Counted from the stretch's first letter, positions 1 to 9,279 are shown. The stretch: 64,000 bases of DNA from Hyphomicrobiaceae bacterium (GCA_020637815.1 JACKJS010000001.1:1520871-1584870), one strand, 5' to 3'. The notes: generated by a model from the sequence alone, not told the origin. Program-made: numbers and translations.

Positions 1-1917
1 TTGCTCGATTACAACAGCCGCGCGGACCTGCAACGCCTGAACGCGCTGTACATCCCGTTGCTCGATCAGAATCGCCAGATCACGTCCATGATGCTCGCGC
101 GGGACGACGGGCTTGAATATCTCCTTTTCCGCGATCTACGCGGAGGCGATGACTATGAATGGTACAATCGCCTCGTATGGGCGGATCGGGGGCCGGATGC
201 CGGTTACGTGGTTCGGTGGACACGCGATCTGAAGCTCCACTCCGAGGAACCTCTGCCGGACGATGCAAAAGATTACGATCCGAGGCGCCGGCCCTTCTAC
301 ACCGGAGCCGCGCTTGGGGCGACGCACTGGACCACGCCCTATTACTTCTTCATCACCAAGGATGCGGGGCTGACGGTCTCTCAAAAGTGGCGCGATCCGA
401 CCTCCGGACAAACCAAGCTCGTCGCCTTCGATCTCCTCCTCAGGGACCTGTCCGATTTCACATCGAAGCTCCGGCCAAGCCCGAACGGCAAGGCGTTCGT
501 GCTCCACGACGATGGCTCGCTGATCGGGCTGCCAGCCGATCCGCGTTGGACGGATTCCGCGCAAATTCGCGAGATATTGCGCAAGGCGAACAACCAAGCC
601 GACTCCGATCGGGAAGCGACGCTGCTCACGCCCGACGATCTGGGCCTCACCGTCGTGCGGGACGCCGTGTCCGCTTGGGAGGGGTCCGGAAAAAGTCCCA
701 AGGGTGTCTTCCGGTATCGGAGCGACGCGGGATTTTGGTGGGGCGGCTTTCGGCAATTCAAACTGCAGGACCAATCTCTGTGGATTGGCGTGGCCGTTCC
801 GGAAGGCGACTTCTTGGGCGAGGCCGAACGCCAGCGCTACTGGGTGCTGGCGGTCTCGACGGCGGCGGTCTTGTTGGCGCTACTGCTCGCCGGGCTCGCG
901 ACCCGCTACTACAGCCGGCCACTTGAGGCTCTTGCCGAACAGAGCGTCAAGATTCGCGATCTGAATCTAAGCGAAGCTCCGCAAATCCAGTCCCGCGTCC
1001 GCGAAATCAGACAGCTCGCCGAAGCGCAATCGCAAATGCTGACGGGCATCCGGTCGTTCTCGCGCTACGTGTCCGTGGCCTTGGTCCGGGAACTGGTCCG
1101 GCGGGGCGAGGTCGCGATGATCGGGGGCAAGAAGACGAGTCTCACGGTGCTCTTCACGGATATCCGGAATTTCACACGCATCGCCGAATCCATGGCGCCC
1201 GAGAAGCTCACCCGGCACATGTCGGACTACTTCCAGCTCATGATCACCGCGCTGCAACGCGAAAGCGGGACGGTCGATAAGATCGTGGGCGATGGGGTCG
1301 TCGCGTTTTGGGGTGCGCCGGACCCGCTCGAGGATCACGCGGTTCACGCCGTTTCCGCGGTTCTGACCTGTCAGCGCTTGCTTCGCGAGCGAAACGCCGA
1401 TTGGGAGGCGAGCGGCCGGCCGGCTCTACCAACGCATTTCGGTCTCTGCACGGGCGCGGCTGTCGTCGGCAATGTCGGCGCGCCGGAACGCCTGAGCTAC
1501 ACGGCGCTCGGCGACACCGTCAATACGGCGAGCCGGCTGGAATCGCTGAACATCCGCTATGGAACGGAAATTCTGGTCACCGAGTCCGTCGTTGCCGCGA
1601 CCGGCTCCAAGTTCGTCTGGCGGCGGATCGATCGCGTACGCCTCAAAGGTAAGAACTTGATCACGGACATCTATGAGCCGCTCGGCGAGGCGACGCAGGT
1701 GTCCGATGCGGCACGCGAGCGCGCCAGCACCTATGAAGAGGCCTTGCGCCTCGCCACCGAACGCCACTTTGCCGATGCCGTGGACCTGCTCGACACGATC
1801 TTGACTGCCGAACCGGAGGACGGCCCCTCGCTGCGTTTGCGCACGATGTGCGGCGACTGGATCGAGACCCCGCCCCCGGAAGACTGGGACGGCGTCACGC
1901 GTCTTGCTGAGAAGTGA
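1..1917 (+). CDS. Membrane-anchored class III adenylate cyclase with Cache-like sensor (5' truncated)
   Basis: The protein probably makes cAMP from ATP in response to an extracytoplasmic ligand. The first ~275 residues resemble a periplasmic Cache-type domain. A transmembrane helix begins near residue 280, a HAMP-like linker follows to ~360, and the cyclase catalytic domain spans ~378-560. Metal-binding Asp387 and Asp431 and the transition-state pair Asn508/Arg512 are present. Lys427 and Asp505 are the pair that usually selects adenine over guanine, hence adenylate rather than guanylate cyclase. The first visible codon is TTG at base 1, but no N-terminal membrane helix is seen, so the true start is probably upstream of the window. 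The ~80 residues after the catalytic domain are not assigned. The sensed ligand is unknown. Confidence 0.88.
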   Translation: MLDYNSRADLQRLNALYIPLLDQNRQITSMMLARDDGLEYLLFRDLRGGDDYEWYNRLVWADRGPDAGYVVRWTRDLKLHSEEPLPDDAKDYDPRRRPFYTGAALGATHWTTPYYFFITKDAGLTVSQKWRDPTSGQTKLVAFDLLLRDLSDFTSKLRPSPNGKAFVLHDDGSLIGLPADPRWTDSAQIREILRKANNQADSDREATLLTPDDLGLTVVRDAVSAWEGSGKSPKGVFRYRSDAGFWWGGFRQFKLQDQSLWIGVAVPEGDFLGEAERQRYWVLAVSTAAVLLALLLAGLATRYYSRPLEALAEQSVKIRDLNLSEAPQIQSRVREIRQLAEAQSQMLTGIRSFSRYVSVALVRELVRRGEVAMIGGKKTSLTVLFTDIRNFTRIAESMAPEKLTRHMSDYFQLMITALQRESGTVDKIVGDGVVAFWGAPDPLEDHAVHAVSAVLTCQRLLRERNADWEASGRPALPTHFGLCTGAAVVGNVGAPERLSYTALGDTVNTASRLESLNIRYGTEILVTESVVAATGSKFVWRRIDRVRLKGKNLITDIYEPLGEATQVSDAARERASTYEEALRLATERHFADAVDLLDTILTAEPEDGPSLRLRTMCGDWIETPPPEDWDGVTRLAEK

Positions 1918-2030
1918 GAGGTGTGCGGGGCTGCTATCGATCAGCCCCTTCGCAGCATTGGCCTTGGACGGGACAGTCGGGCTATCGTCGCGCTGCGTTG
2001 CCGCTGCAATGCCCGCCCTGCGGCGACATC

Positions 2031-3236
2031 TTATGCAGGTCGCATCGGTGCCAGAGGGCTCATCGCCCTGGCATAGCCAGCCGGAGCGACGCGCCAATAC
2101 AACACCGCAACGACCATGACCGACACCAGGTTCAGCAGCCATCCGGCGGCGAAGCTGCCGGTCACCTCGTGCAAGACCGCGACAATCCACGGCGGCAGCG
2201 CGGTTATCAGGAAGCCGCCGCCCTGCATCACGGCCGACAAGGCCCCGGCATCGGCCGGGTCCGGCAAGTGATCGAGCGCAACGATCATCGACAGGGCGAA
2301 ACAGCCTCCCAGACCGGCGCCAAGCAGCATCGCCCAGGCGAGCGGCGCTACCTCTGGCCAGAATGCCAGCGCGGCGAAGCCGGCCGCCTGCATGGCCAGC
2401 GTCAGCCATAGCCACGGCCGACGATCATCGCTTCTGGCGAGCATGGGCAACACCAGCGCCGTCAGCGCTTGCGCCACCGCCATGATTGCCAGCAGGCCGC
2501 CACTGGCGGCGGGGCTCCAGCCGTATTCGCGGTAGAACGGTGCGAGCCACGCCACGACGGTCGAATAGCCGCCATTGACAAGGCCGAAGCACACCATCAA
2601 AAGCCAAACGCGCGACCGCCTGAGCAAGCTCATCGCGCTTAGGCCGCGATGCCGCCCGATTGCGTCGCGCGGCAGGCTGTATGCGGCCAGCACCAGCGCC
2701 AGCACAGCAGGGATTGCCATCCACGCAAGACCGATACGCCAACTTCCGGTGGCCGTCGCGATCAGCGGCGCGGCCTGCGCACCCAGCGCACCGCCGCCCA
2801 TCAACGTGGCCGAATAGAGCCCCATGACGCTGCTGACATGGCGCGGAAACTGCTGCTTGACGATGCCGGGAAACACCGCCTGGATGATCGCCACGCCGGT
2901 CCCAAGTAGGGCGGCAGTGCCCACCATCTGCCAGCCGTTCGCCGCGAACAGACGCAAGACGGAGCCGACAACGAGCACGACAAGAGACGCGATGGTCGAG
3001 CGCCGAGCGCCGATGCGGGACTGCAAAAAGGGTCCGGCAAACGCGAACAGGCCCATCAGGAACATCGGCACGAGCGTCAGCAGCGAGATACCCTTGAGGT
3101 CGAGGCCCGTCTGCGCGCCGATATCGGCGGCCAGCGGTCCGATGCCAGTGATGAACGGCCTCAGGTTCAGGCCGACCAGCGCGACGGCGACGAGCAGCAG
3201 GACGCGTGCCGCGCGGGAGGACGCTTCGGAAGCCAT
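2031..3236 (-). CDS. MFS transporter, CynX/NimT (cyanate transporter-like) family
   Basis: A 401-residue major facilitator protein with about 12 hydrophobic segments. The N-terminal GLNLRPFITGIGPL stretch and its length fit the CynX/NimT branch, whose members move cyanate, 2-nitroimidazole or other small organic molecules. It begins 3 bases after the stop of the upstream deaminase gene on the same strand, so the two are very probably co-transcribed. That pairing suggests a nitrogenous substrate such as a purine or a deamination product, but this is inference. The LysR gene divergent from the deaminase is the likely regulator of both. Substrate unknown. Confidence 0.85.
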   Translation of the reverse strand: MASEASSRAARVLLLVAVALVGLNLRPFITGIGPLAADIGAQTGLDLKGISLLTLVPMFLMGLFAFAGPFLQSRIGARRSTIASLVVLVVGSVLRLFAANGWQMVGTAALLGTGVAIIQAVFPGIVKQQFPRHVSSVMGLYSATLMGGGALGAQAAPLIATATGSWRIGLAWMAIPAVLALVLAAYSLPRDAIGRHRGLSAMSLLRRSRVWLLMVCFGLVNGGYSTVVAWLAPFYREYGWSPAASGGLLAIMAVAQALTALVLPMLARSDDRRPWLWLTLAMQAAGFAALAFWPEVAPLAWAMLLGAGLGGCFALSMIVALDHLPDPADAGALSAVMQGGGFLITALPPWIVAVLHEVTGSFAAGWLLNLVSVMVVAVLYWRVAPAGYARAMSPLAPMRPA

Positions 3237-3239
3237 ACG

Positions 3240-3713
3240 CTACGCCCGCTTGCTTCGGGCCTCAGCCCATTCGGCGTAGAGATCCGTCTTATCTTCCGGC
3301 CGCACTGGCACGTAACGGATGGTCATGGATTGCTCCGCGAACGGCTTGGCGAGGTCTTCGTAGATCGCCGCCGTGGAAAGCCCGAACGGAGTACCGTCGT
3401 CGTTCGAATATGCAAAGAAAACCTCGGTCACGCCGGCCAGCCGCATCGCCGCCATGCACATGGGGCATGGCTGTCCGCTGGCATACATCGCGCTTCCCTT
3501 AAGGTCCGGCGTGCCGAGTTCGTGGCTGGCGTCGCGGATCGCGTTCATCTCCGCATGCGAGGTCGGATCGTTGGTGGCGTGGATCTCGTTCACCGCCGTG
3601 GCGATCACTTTGCCGTCGCGCACCAGCACGGCGCCGAAGGGCCGTCCGCCCTTACCGATATTGGCACGGGCAAGTTCGATCGCGTCGTTGAGGAAACGGC
3701 TTTCGTCAAACAT
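3240..3713 (-). CDS. Nucleoside/guanine deaminase (CDA-fold, GuaD-like)
   Basis: A 157-residue zinc deaminase. The zinc and proton-shuttle motifs are present: HAEMNAI (His53, Glu55) and PCPMC (Cys83, Cys86). Length and the TNDPTSHAE context resemble Bacillus GuaD, which hydrolyses guanine to xanthine and ammonia, more than the tRNA adenosine deaminase TadA. The start MFDESRF at 3713 is chosen because upstream in-frame codons (to 3860) do not look like deaminase sequence. It is followed 3 bases later by the CynX-like transporter gene and is divergent from a LysR gene, suggesting a small purine-use unit. A cytidine/cytosine or other base deaminase remains possible. Confidence 0.85.
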   Translation of the reverse strand: MFDESRFLNDAIELARANIGKGGRPFGAVLVRDGKVIATAVNEIHATNDPTSHAEMNAIRDASHELGTPDLKGSAMYASGQPCPMCMAAMRLAGVTEVFFAYSNDDGTPFGLSTAAIYEDLAKPFAEQSMTIRYVPVRPEDKTDLYAEWAEARSKRA

Positions 3714-3921
3714 GCCTGAAGTCCTTGTCTCTTTTGTGCGCTCCAGCGGCCGGCCGTAGAGACGCGGCACCGGTAAAAACTCAACAGCGAAGCATGGTCT
3801 GCGTCCCGTGAAGACGGGCCAAGGCGGCCTGCCCAGAGATCGCTGCGGTTGGATGACCACAACGCTCAGATAGGAGCGAAGCCTTATATTTGGAAATTAA
3901 ATATTCAGATCAATAACATTA

Positions 3922-3940
3922 CGATTATAAATATCAATCG
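3922..3940. promoter_or_regulatory. LysR-type T-N11-A operator dyad
   Basis: The dyad CGATT-N9-AATCG lies in the AT-rich tract between the divergent deaminase and LysR genes. It contains the T-N11-A core typical of LysR-regulator binding sites and ends 27 bases before the LysR start. The surrounding 60 bases (about 3884-3941) are far more AT-rich than the window, as expected for a shared promoter region. Function is inferred from position and symmetry. Confidence 0.5.
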
Positions 3941-3967
3941 AAGCGATGCCGATCGCATTGGGAGACC

Positions 3968-4819
3968 ATGTTCGACCCACGCCTACTTCGCGCCTTCACC
4001 GCAATCGTCGATGCGGCGAGCTTCTCGCTCGCGGCGAAGCGTCTGCATATGACGCAATCCACCATCAGCCAGCAGCTTGCGCGGCTGGAAGACGCTGCCG
4101 GGTTGACGTTAATCGACCGCGCCGCGCGACCGGTCAAACCGACGACGGCCGGCGAACGGCTTCTCGGCTACGCCCGACGAATTCTTGCTCTACAGCAGGA
4201 AGCAGAATCGGCGCTTGGAGATCGCGCGGGTACGACGTCCATCCGCATAGGCGTTCCCGAAGATATCGTCGGCGCCGCGATGGCAAATGTGTTCGGCGAT
4301 TTTGCGCGGCGCCACCGCGAGATCCAGCTCGATGTGACCGCGGGGCTGAGCCGCGATTTGACCCGACGCTATCGCTCGGGCGAATTCGACATCGCGATTG
4401 TCAAGGAGGACCAGGCAAGCGCCGATTGCCGGGCGGCATTTCCGGAAGCCATGGCATGGTTCGAAAGCGCCGACGCGCCGGACGAGTGGCCCAACCCAAT
4501 TCCGTTGGTCGCTTTTCCACCGGGCGGCCTCTACCGCGAGGCAATGTTCGAGCGTGTCGAGCGCGAACAACGCCGCTGGTACATCGCGCTCGCGGGCAGC
4601 AGCCTTCACAACGTTTTGGTGGCGGTGGAAGCTGGGCTCGGCCTGTCGCTTCTGCCCAAGAGCGCGGCGTGCGGATATCGCATTCGGCAATACACGCCTT
4701 TCGGTACGGAGCGTCCGATGACCGTTTCCGTTTATTCCTGGGACAGCACGGGCCCCACCGCGGAACTGGTCGAACGGATGGGAGCAGTCCTTGCCGCCGG
4801 ACGCCCCCGACGTGGATAG
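3968..4819 (+). CDS. LysR-family transcriptional regulator
   Basis: A 283-residue regulator with an N-terminal winged helix-turn-helix (residues ~1-60, including FSLAAKRLHMTQSTISQQLARLE) and a C-terminal LysR substrate-binding domain from ~90. It is divergent from the deaminase/CynX-like pair with 254 bases between, the classic arrangement for a LysR protein that represses itself and activates the opposite operon. The inducer is unknown; a purine or related nitrogen compound is a guess from context. The ATG at 3968 gives the canonical N-terminus starting the first helix of the DNA-binding domain. Confidence 0.9.
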   Translation: MFDPRLLRAFTAIVDAASFSLAAKRLHMTQSTISQQLARLEDAAGLTLIDRAARPVKPTTAGERLLGYARRILALQQEAESALGDRAGTTSIRIGVPEDIVGAAMANVFGDFARRHREIQLDVTAGLSRDLTRRYRSGEFDIAIVKEDQASADCRAAFPEAMAWFESADAPDEWPNPIPLVAFPPGGLYREAMFERVEREQRRWYIALAGSSLHNVLVAVEAGLGLSLLPKSAACGYRIRQYTPFGTERPMTVSVYSWDSTGPTAELVERMGAVLAAGRPRRG

Positions 4820-5010
4820 GAATGACTGGCCGTTCGGCACACAGGTTGCGACGCGCACTTCAGCTGTAGCAATTGCCCAATCCCTTGCGCGCCAGGACGT
4901 GGCTGCTTCAGCAAAATCTAAGGCGCCACTTAGGCGCAGCAGAACGAAAGTACGGTTTGGACGGGCGCGGTCCAATCGCGGCCGGGCTTCATCCTGACGG
5001 GATCGTAAAA

Positions 5011-5087
5011 TGGCGCGCCGGGGAAGATTCGAACTCCCGACCCCCAGATTCGTAGTCTGGTGCTCTATCCAGCTGAGCTACCGGCGC
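5011..5087 (-). tRNA. tRNA-Arg (anticodon ACG)
   Basis: Reverse-strand cloverleaf of 77 nt. The acceptor stem GCGCCGG/CCGGCGC is perfect, the D arm contains AGCTCAGCTGGATAGAGC, and the anticodon stem CCAGA/TCTGG encloses loop CTACGAA, so the anticodon is ACG (read as ICG after deamination; CGN arginine codons). The T arm GGGAGTTCGAATCTTCCC is present. Discriminator G is followed by an encoded CCA. Confidence 0.97.
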
Positions 5088-5336
5088 AAAAGCCATGGCA
5101 CCGCAATGGCTTAGCGGTGAGGCCTATCGAGGGCGGACCGTGCGCGGCCCCCTCAAGACCCGCCTAGCTAATACCTGGAGACCTCGATAGCAAGAGCTTC
5201 CGGCAAAACTTGTCGCAAATTGGTCCCGAGAGAGGGGGTGCAAAGCCGGGCGGCCCCCAAGTTCGCATCGTCCGAGTTTGCATCGTCTGAAACGCTGATA
5301 CACAACACTCTCGGATAGGAGAGCCTGAAGAACACG

Positions 5337-5762
5337 ATGTCCTCAACGAACCAGCCCGATTTTCTAGCCAAGCCTCTCTACGAGATGAGCGAGCAAGAAT
5401 GGGAATCCCTATGCGACGGCTGTGGGCTCTGCTGCCAGATCAGAGCCGAGGATATCGACACGGGTGAGATCGTACTGTCCAATGCAGCCTGCCACTTACT
5501 CTGCTTGGACAGCCTTCGCTGCACGGACTACGCAAACCGTCAAGCCAGGGTCGCGGATTGCGTCAAGATCACGCCTCAAAATGTCTCTCAGCTAAACTGG
5601 CTTCCCCATACGTGCGCCTATCGCATGGTGTTCAGAGGGGAACCGCTCGAAGAATGGCACTATCTCATCTGCGGCGACAAAAATCGCGTCCACGAAGACG
5701 GCCCGTCCATGAAAGGCGAGCTTGTCAGCGAGGAGTCCGTTGATTGGAGCGACTGGGAGTGA
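5337..5762 (+). CDS. YcgN-family cysteine-cluster protein
   Basis: A 141-residue soluble protein of the YcgN/UPF0260 family (YkgJ-like cysteine cluster). The signature is the N-terminal CDGCGLCC cluster (from about residue 26), followed by further conserved cysteines in the next 70 residues (HLLCLDSLRC, ADCVKI, HTCAYR, ICGD). The family is thought to bind zinc or an Fe-S cluster; its biochemical role is not established. A Shine-Dalgarno-like GGATAGGAGA lies upstream of the ATG at 5337. It stands alone between tRNA-Arg and a small lipoprotein. Confidence 0.85.
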   Translation: MSSTNQPDFLAKPLYEMSEQEWESLCDGCGLCCQIRAEDIDTGEIVLSNAACHLLCLDSLRCTDYANRQARVADCVKITPQNVSQLNWLPHTCAYRMVFRGEPLEEWHYLICGDKNRVHEDGPSMKGELVSEESVDWSDWE

Positions 5763-5850
5763 GACGCGCCAGCACAACACGATAGCGACAGACAACCCGG
5801 CATCGTTTTCGGCTATGGTGCGACCTCACAACCTACTAGGGAGACGCACA

Positions 5851-6222
5851 ATGATTCGACTTATGTCCAAATGCACGGCCGTTCTTGCCGCCGCCGCGCT
5901 CGCTTTCACCTTGGCCGGTTGCGACAACGCAACCGAGGGCGATGCCGGCACCGACAACAGCGGCTTCGTCGGCACGTTCAAGACGCAAGATACTCAAGGC
6001 AACCCCATGTCGATCACCCTCGATGAAGAGGGGTCCGCCAGCGGCGAACGCGGCGGCGAACAGATCAGCGGTTCGTGGAAGGACGAAGGTGGCACGGCCG
6101 TCATCACCTGGTCCGGCAACTGGACCACGAAGATCGCCAAGGACGGCGACAGCTATAGCAAGAGCGCCTATCAAGACGGTACGCAAACCGGCGAGGCCGT
6201 CGCCGCCGAGAAGAGCGAGTAA
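5851..6222 (+). CDS. Small putative lipoprotein
   Basis: A 123-residue protein with a short basic N-terminus, a hydrophobic segment and the lipobox LAGC (Cys at about residue 24), so probably a membrane-anchored periplasmic lipoprotein. The mature part is polar, Gly/Asp-rich and contains short beta-like stretches with two Trp-centred segments (SGSWKDEGGTAVITWSGNW). I recognise no named family. The ATG at 5851 is preceded by AGGGAG at good spacing; an in-frame upstream extension would bury the signal peptide and is rejected. Confidence 0.75.
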   Translation: MIRLMSKCTAVLAAAALAFTLAGCDNATEGDAGTDNSGFVGTFKTQDTQGNPMSITLDEEGSASGERGGEQISGSWKDEGGTAVITWSGNWTTKIAKDGDSYSKSAYQDGTQTGEAVAAEKSE

Positions 6223-6232
6223 AGAAAGCCTT

Positions 6233-6250
6233 CGGGCGCAATCTCGCCCG
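6233..6250. terminator. Hairpin between convergent lipoprotein and histidine kinase genes
   Basis: Perfect 6-bp GC stem CGGGCG/CGCCCG with a 6-nt loop, sitting in the 36-base gap between two convergent stop codons. On the reverse strand it is followed by the moderately T-rich GGCTTTCTTTA, so it fits best as the end of the kinase transcript. No strong U-tract exists on either strand. Confidence 0.4.
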
Positions 6251-6258
6251 CAAACAGC

Positions 6259-7782
6259 TCAGGCGCGGCGCTGCCTCGCCCGCTCCAGCTCCACGACCAT
6301 GTCGGGGATGGTGATGCGGAAGGTGGCGCCGCCCTCATTATCGACCAGCTCGATCTGACCGCCATGCGCCTTGACGAGCTCGGCCGAGATCGCCAGGCCA
6401 AGCCCGGACCCGCCTTTGCGCGCCACGCTCTGAAATGCCTGGAACAAGCGATCCCGCGCTTGCTCGGGCACGCCAGGACCGGTGTCGGCCACGTCGATCA
6501 TCACGACAGCACCCTCGCGCCGGGCAAAGACGCTGATCGTCCCGATACATCCCGGCTCGCTTTCAAAGGCCTGCACGGCGTTGCGGCATAGATTGGCCAG
6601 CACCCGATAAAGTTGGTCCCGGTCGGCATCGACCTCGAGCCCCTCCTCAAGGTCCGGCATCCAATCGATCTGCCCCTCGCGCGGAAGCCCAAGCGAGTCG
6701 CCGACCTCTTCGACCAGAGGCGCCAATTCGAACCGCATGCGGCTTGGCGGCGCCTCTTGCGCTTGGCCGAAATCGAGCGTGTGAACGCAAAGGCGGATGG
6801 CCCGGTCGAGCGATGCGATCAACTTCGGTACGAGGCGCTGCACCGTCGGGTCCTTCACCTCCGCAAGACGGTCCGATAGAAGCTGCGCACTCGACAGCAT
6901 ATTGCGCAGATCATGGCTGATCTTGCTCACGGCGAGACCGAGCGCGGCCAGACGCGTCTTTTGCGACAATGTCTGAGACAGTTCGTTCTGCATGGCCGCC
7001 AGCTCACGCTGGGCCGTTCCGATTTCGTCGCGGCGTTTCGAGGGCGCGATGATCCGTGTCGGATCTTCCGGCTGTTCGGCGAACCGCACCATGTTTCGCG
7101 TCAGCTGCGTCATCGGCTTCACCAAGAGCCAATCGAGCGCGAGAAAGACGAGCGTCGCGGTGATGATGGAAATCAGGATGGACAGGCCGAGAATATCGAG
7201 TCCGTATTTCAGCATTGCGGCCTTCAGCGGCCCCTCCTCCATCACCACGTCGACCATCTCTCCGGGATTGAAGCCCGGTTCGCCCGCGACGCGAATGACG
7301 CGATTGTCCGGCGCGGCGTAGACCATGAGCGCATCGCCAATCAGATCGGTCCAGGACGCATCCCGCAGGTCGTAGGAGGCATCGACCTGTTCCGGCGCAT
7401 CCATTTGCACGATCAGCGAGCGCGAGTCCGCGTGCTTCACGGAGATCGCCTTCACGCGCGCCCGATCGAGAAGGTCGTCGCGCAGCTTGGCCGGCAGACG
7501 TCCGCCGGGTGCCGCCTCCGCGGCGAGCGAGGCGATCTGCGCCGCTTGCAGGCGCTCCATGAGCCATTGTCGCCGGAAATTGGAGACCGACGGCACGAAG
7601 ACCAAGATCTCCGCCACCATGACGAACAGGATCGTCAGCAACAGCAGCTTCGTGGACAACCCAGCCACGGCGCGCGTGACCCGCGTGGATGCCAAACTCC
7701 TGCGCTCAGACTGGTCGTTCACCGGCGGTGTCCGTTTCTTCGGTTCAAAACGCCGGATACCGTGCACACGATCCGGCGCCAC
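6259..7782 (-). CDS. Membrane sensor histidine kinase (orphan)
   Basis: A 507-residue kinase. It has a transmembrane helix at ~43-65, a periplasmic domain of ~125 residues, a second helix at ~198-220, a HAMP domain, a HisKA dimerisation helix with phospho-acceptor His290 (KISHDLRN) and a HATPase domain with N box (LCRNAVQA), G1 box (DTGPGVP) and G2 box (GGSGLGLAI). It should autophosphorylate in response to an envelope signal and pass the phosphate to a response regulator, but none is adjacent. The start is uncertain: GTG at 7782 is the longest reading and GTG at 7722 (VNDQSERR) is a plausible alternative. Confidence 0.88.
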   Translation of the reverse strand: MAPDRVHGIRRFEPKKRTPPVNDQSERRSLASTRVTRAVAGLSTKLLLLTILFVMVAEILVFVPSVSNFRRQWLMERLQAAQIASLAAEAAPGGRLPAKLRDDLLDRARVKAISVKHADSRSLIVQMDAPEQVDASYDLRDASWTDLIGDALMVYAAPDNRVIRVAGEPGFNPGEMVDVVMEEGPLKAAMLKYGLDILGLSILISIITATLVFLALDWLLVKPMTQLTRNMVRFAEQPEDPTRIIAPSKRRDEIGTAQRELAAMQNELSQTLSQKTRLAALGLAVSKISHDLRNMLSSAQLLSDRLAEVKDPTVQRLVPKLIASLDRAIRLCVHTLDFGQAQEAPPSRMRFELAPLVEEVGDSLGLPREGQIDWMPDLEEGLEVDADRDQLYRVLANLCRNAVQAFESEPGCIGTISVFARREGAVVMIDVADTGPGVPEQARDRLFQAFQSVARKGGSGLGLAISAELVKAHGGQIELVDNEGGATFRITIPDMVVELERARQRRA

Positions 7783-7854
7783 TGCTCATAGTACTCTGAA
7801 TTGGGGCGACATTCTCTACGCTTGGAGCGGCACCGATGTCCGCCCGCCGAGGAA

Positions 7855-9279
7855 TCATCCGAGTTTACGCAGTAGACCGATGATCCGGCGCAGCCAACCC
7901 TTGGTCAGCAGCGGCTGATAGTAGGTGAAGGCCACCCGTTTGGATATCTCGGAGAGGGTGGGATAGGGCAGAACCAGCGAGGTTAGATCGCCAATGCGCA
8001 TCTCCTTGGCGATTGCGACGATCCAGAGCTGCAATAGTTCCCCTGCCTCGGGCCCCACGATGGTGACGCCGAGAACGGTTCCGTCTTTCTTGGTAATGAC
8101 CTTGATGAACCCCTCGGTCCGCCGTTCGCATTGAGCACGGTCGTTGTCCGCGAAGGGCCAGCGGAAGATCCGGATGCGGCGAGACTTTTCGCGCGCCTCC
8201 TGCTCCGTCAAACCTACCTGCGCCAGCTCGGGGTCGGTGTACATCACGCGCGGAATGTTCATGGCGCTTACGTCGGGCTTCAGCCGGAAGAGCGCATTCT
8301 TGATAACGATGCCGGCGTGATAGTTGGCCAGATGCGTGAACTGCTGACCGCCGATCGCATCGCCGATCGCGTAGACCTTGCGGTTGGACGTCCTCAGTTG
8401 TTCGTTGACCTTGATACTGCGGTCGGTGTGGCTGATCCCGGCCCGGTCGAGACTGAGCGACTTCAAATTTGGCTTACGGCCGGCGGCGACAAGAATGTGC
8501 GAGCCTTTGAGGACAACATTGTCCGTACCGTGATGGAAGTGGACTGCCAGCCCTTGAACCGAGCGCTCGACCCGCTCGACGCGCGTGTTGGGATACATCG
8601 CGATGCCCGAATCATAGAACCGTTTGAGCAGGACGCGGGCGGCCTCGGGATCTTCCTTGGTCAGAAACTCTCCGGTGTCGAAGATGGTGACCTCGGCGCC
8701 CAGCATGGCGTGGGCCTGACCCAGCTCAAGCCCGATCGGTCCGCCACCGAGCACGATGAGGTGCTGTATCCGTTCACCGATGTCGAAGATGGTCTCGTTT
8801 GTCAGATAGGGCACATCGTCGAGGCCGGGGATGGCGGGGATAACCGGCGAACCGCCCGTGGCGATGACGAAGCGCCGTGCCCGGACGAGCACGCGCCCGG
8901 CCTCCAAGGTGTCCTTGTCGAGGAAGCTCGCTTGCGCCTGAATGACCCGGACGCCAAGCCCGGTGAAACGCTCGGCGGAGTCGTTGGGAGCGATATTGGC
9001 GATCGCGCGATGAACGTGGTCGTGAACGGCGCGGTGGTCGATCTGCGCCTCGAGAACGTCAATGCCGAACGTGGAGGCGGTCCGCACTGCTTCGGCCCGT
9101 TTCGCGGCGGCCAGAAGAGCTTTGGATGGGACGCAGCCATAGTTGAGGCAATCGCCGCCCATCAGACCCTTCTCGACGAGCACGACAGACACGCCCAACT
9201 GGGCGGCGGCCGCGGCCACCGAAAGACCGCCCGACCCCCCGCCAATCACACAGAGGTCGGGTGTTAGCTCCTCTTCCAT
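7855..9279 (-). CDS. MerA/LpdA-like FAD-dependent pyridine nucleotide-disulfide oxidoreductase
   Basis: A 474-residue class I flavin disulfide reductase. The FAD motif GGGSGG is at residues ~13-18, the redox disulfide Cys44/Cys49 lies in GGDCLNYGCVPSK, and a second Rossmann motif (GGGPIGLELG) binds NAD(P)H. In the C-terminal dimer domain the His of the usual HPT..E dyad is Tyr439 (PYPTLSE), as in mercuric reductases and unlike lipoamide dehydrogenase or glutathione reductase. The substrate is unknown; mercuric ion is not implied because no other mer gene is present. The start MEEELTPDLC at 9279 is chosen because a longer reading would run into the TVP38-family gene 23 bases upstream, with which it is probably co-transcribed. 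Confidence 0.88.
   Translation of the reverse strand: MEEELTPDLCVIGGGSGGLSVAAAAAQLGVSVVLVEKGLMGGDCLNYGCVPSKALLAAAKRAEAVRTASTFGIDVLEAQIDHRAVHDHVHRAIANIAPNDSAERFTGLGVRVIQAQASFLDKDTLEAGRVLVRARRFVIATGGSPVIPAIPGLDDVPYLTNETIFDIGERIQHLIVLGGGPIGLELGQAHAMLGAEVTIFDTGEFLTKEDPEAARVLLKRFYDSGIAMYPNTRVERVERSVQGLAVHFHHGTDNVVLKGSHILVAAGRKPNLKSLSLDRAGISHTDRSIKVNEQLRTSNRKVYAIGDAIGGQQFTHLANYHAGIVIKNALFRLKPDVSAMNIPRVMYTDPELAQVGLTEQEAREKSRRIRIFRWPFADNDRAQCERRTEGFIKVITKKDGTVLGVTIVGPEAGELLQLWIVAIAKEMRIGDLTSLVLPYPTLSEISKRVAFTYYQPLLTKGWLRRIIGLLRKLG

Noticed and set aside
5164..5371. Short reverse-strand frames upstream of the YcgN-family gene
   Set aside because: Two overlapping frames code for unrelated low-quality peptides with no conserved feature and cross the YcgN ribosome-binding site.
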